A DNA stretch of 21,059 nucleotides from Acephala macrosclerotiorum (taxonomy: Eukaryota > Ascomycota > Leotiomycetes > Helotiales > Mollisiaceae). The stretch lies in the NCBI GenBank assembly GCA_014904845.1, contig MU119754.1, positions 1-21,059 of the forward strand, in the 5' to 3' direction. This document shows, piece after piece, positions 20,051 to 21,059 of this stretch. The notes under the pieces are model-generated. The model did not search any database. It was not told the DNA's origin and saw only the letters and a program-made list of their open reading frames with translations. The first letter of the stretch is position 1, and each line of letters opens with the position of its first letter. A program made the translations under genes and the position numbers.

Positions 20051-21059
20051 AAAAAATCTATTTATAATTATATTAATATACGATTTTTATTTTTTAATTA
20101 TAATTATTAAATTTTTTTTCGATATTATAAAAATATAAATCGATAATATATTTATATTAATTAAAAAAAAAAAAAATTTATTATTGAAAAAAACGAATTT
20201 AATAATATTAAATTTTTAATTAAATTTAAAAAAGTTTTAATACTAAAAATATTATTAATTTTTAATAAATATATTTTAATTAAAAATAAAAATATAATTT
20301 ATTTATAATAAAAAAATTAAAATAAAAAATTAAAATTAATAAATATTAAATTTTTAAATTTATAAATTAAATATTAAAAATAATAAATTAAAAAAATTTA
20401 TATTATTATAATTTATTAATTTAAAATAATTATCGAATTATTTATTATTATTTAATATTAAAATTTAATAAAAAAAAATTATTATATTAAATAAAAAATT
20501 GAAATAATAAATTAAAAATTTAAATTAAAAATTTAAATATATTATTTTCGATTTATTTACAATAAAATTTTTCGTTTTTATTAATAATTTATTTATAAAC
20601 AATAAAAATTTTAATTTTCAATTTAAATATAAAATTATTCTAATAAATAAACGTTAATTAAATAATAAAAAATTCGAAAATAATTTTTTTTTATTTATTA
20701 TAATTTTATTAAAAATAAATACGTTATTAAAAACGTTTTAATTTTGAAAATATATAATATAATAAAAGAAATCGATATAATAATTACAATCGAATTTATT
20801 ATTAATATAATTATTTAATAATTCGATTTTTTTAAAATTTTAATAATTATTTATATAAATTTATATTCGTTTTATAAATATTTAATTAAATTAAAAACGA
20901 TTAAAAAAAACGTTTTATAATCGATATTATAATTTTTTATTAATCGTATAAACGTAAAAAATTATAAAAAATTCAATAAATATTATAATAAAATTAATAT
21001 TTAATAAAATTTTAAAAAAGTTTTTAAATACAAATTATTTTAAAATTCTAATAAAAAAA
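20051..21059. other. AT-rich RIP-type DNA, no gene
   Basis: Returns to near-pure AT, with C and G largely confined to CpG. No open frame, LTR or protein motif was recovered. It continues beyond the window. Confidence 0.7.

Noticed and set aside
1..21059. Window as AT-rich mitochondrial DNA or an apicomplexan-type genome
   Set aside because: A nuclear chromovirus with transition-only LTR divergence and CpG-only cytosine survival fits RIP in a fungus; no mitochondrial gene was seen.

Overview
The window looks like a piece of constitutive heterochromatin from a filamentous ascomycete (Pezizomycotina-type) nuclear genome. Most of it is extremely AT-rich. In the left part most of the few remaining cytosines sit in CpG. 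This is the pattern left by saturating repeat-induced point mutation (RIP), which turns C into T outside CpG on duplicated DNA. I cannot name the species. I see no intact protein-coding gene, tRNA or rRNA.

Layout: 1-2933 is an AT-rich desert. 2934-3645 is an island of ordinary composition with no recognisable gene. 3646-8964 is desert again. 8970-18608 is one complete but dead LTR retrotransposon. 18614-18735 is a short AT-rich stretch. 18736-20050 is a second normal-composition island, packed with hairpin-forming palindromes and a tandem array with a period of about 205 bp. 20051-21059 is AT-rich DNA without recognisable content.

The retrotransposon is the main result. It has two 130-bp LTRs that align without gaps and differ only by transitions, TG...CA ends (TG decayed to TA in the 3' copy and CA to TA at its end), a perfect 5-bp target-site duplication ATATT, and a polypurine-like tract next to the 3' LTR. 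Reading codon by codon through the RIP damage shows a Ty3/Gypsy pol on the + strand: reverse transcriptase, RNase H, integrase (HHCC zinc finger, DD35E core, GPY/F module) and a C-terminal chromodomain, which makes it a chromovirus. The reading frame is conserved over about 3.3 kb with a single frameshift, while catalytic residues are changed in a RIP-consistent way (D to N, E to K, H to Y, C to Y, W to stop). The 5' 2.7 kb should hold gag and protease but is only weakly readable.

Points worth a second look: about 3.1 kb between pol and the 3' LTR that includes a stop-poor, unidentified coding relic; a strong strand asymmetry inside the element (C survives on the + strand, G almost only in CpG); an 89-bp pure A tract in frame at the RT/RNase H junction; and two unmutated islands that share short motifs, one of them rich in organelle-like palindromes.
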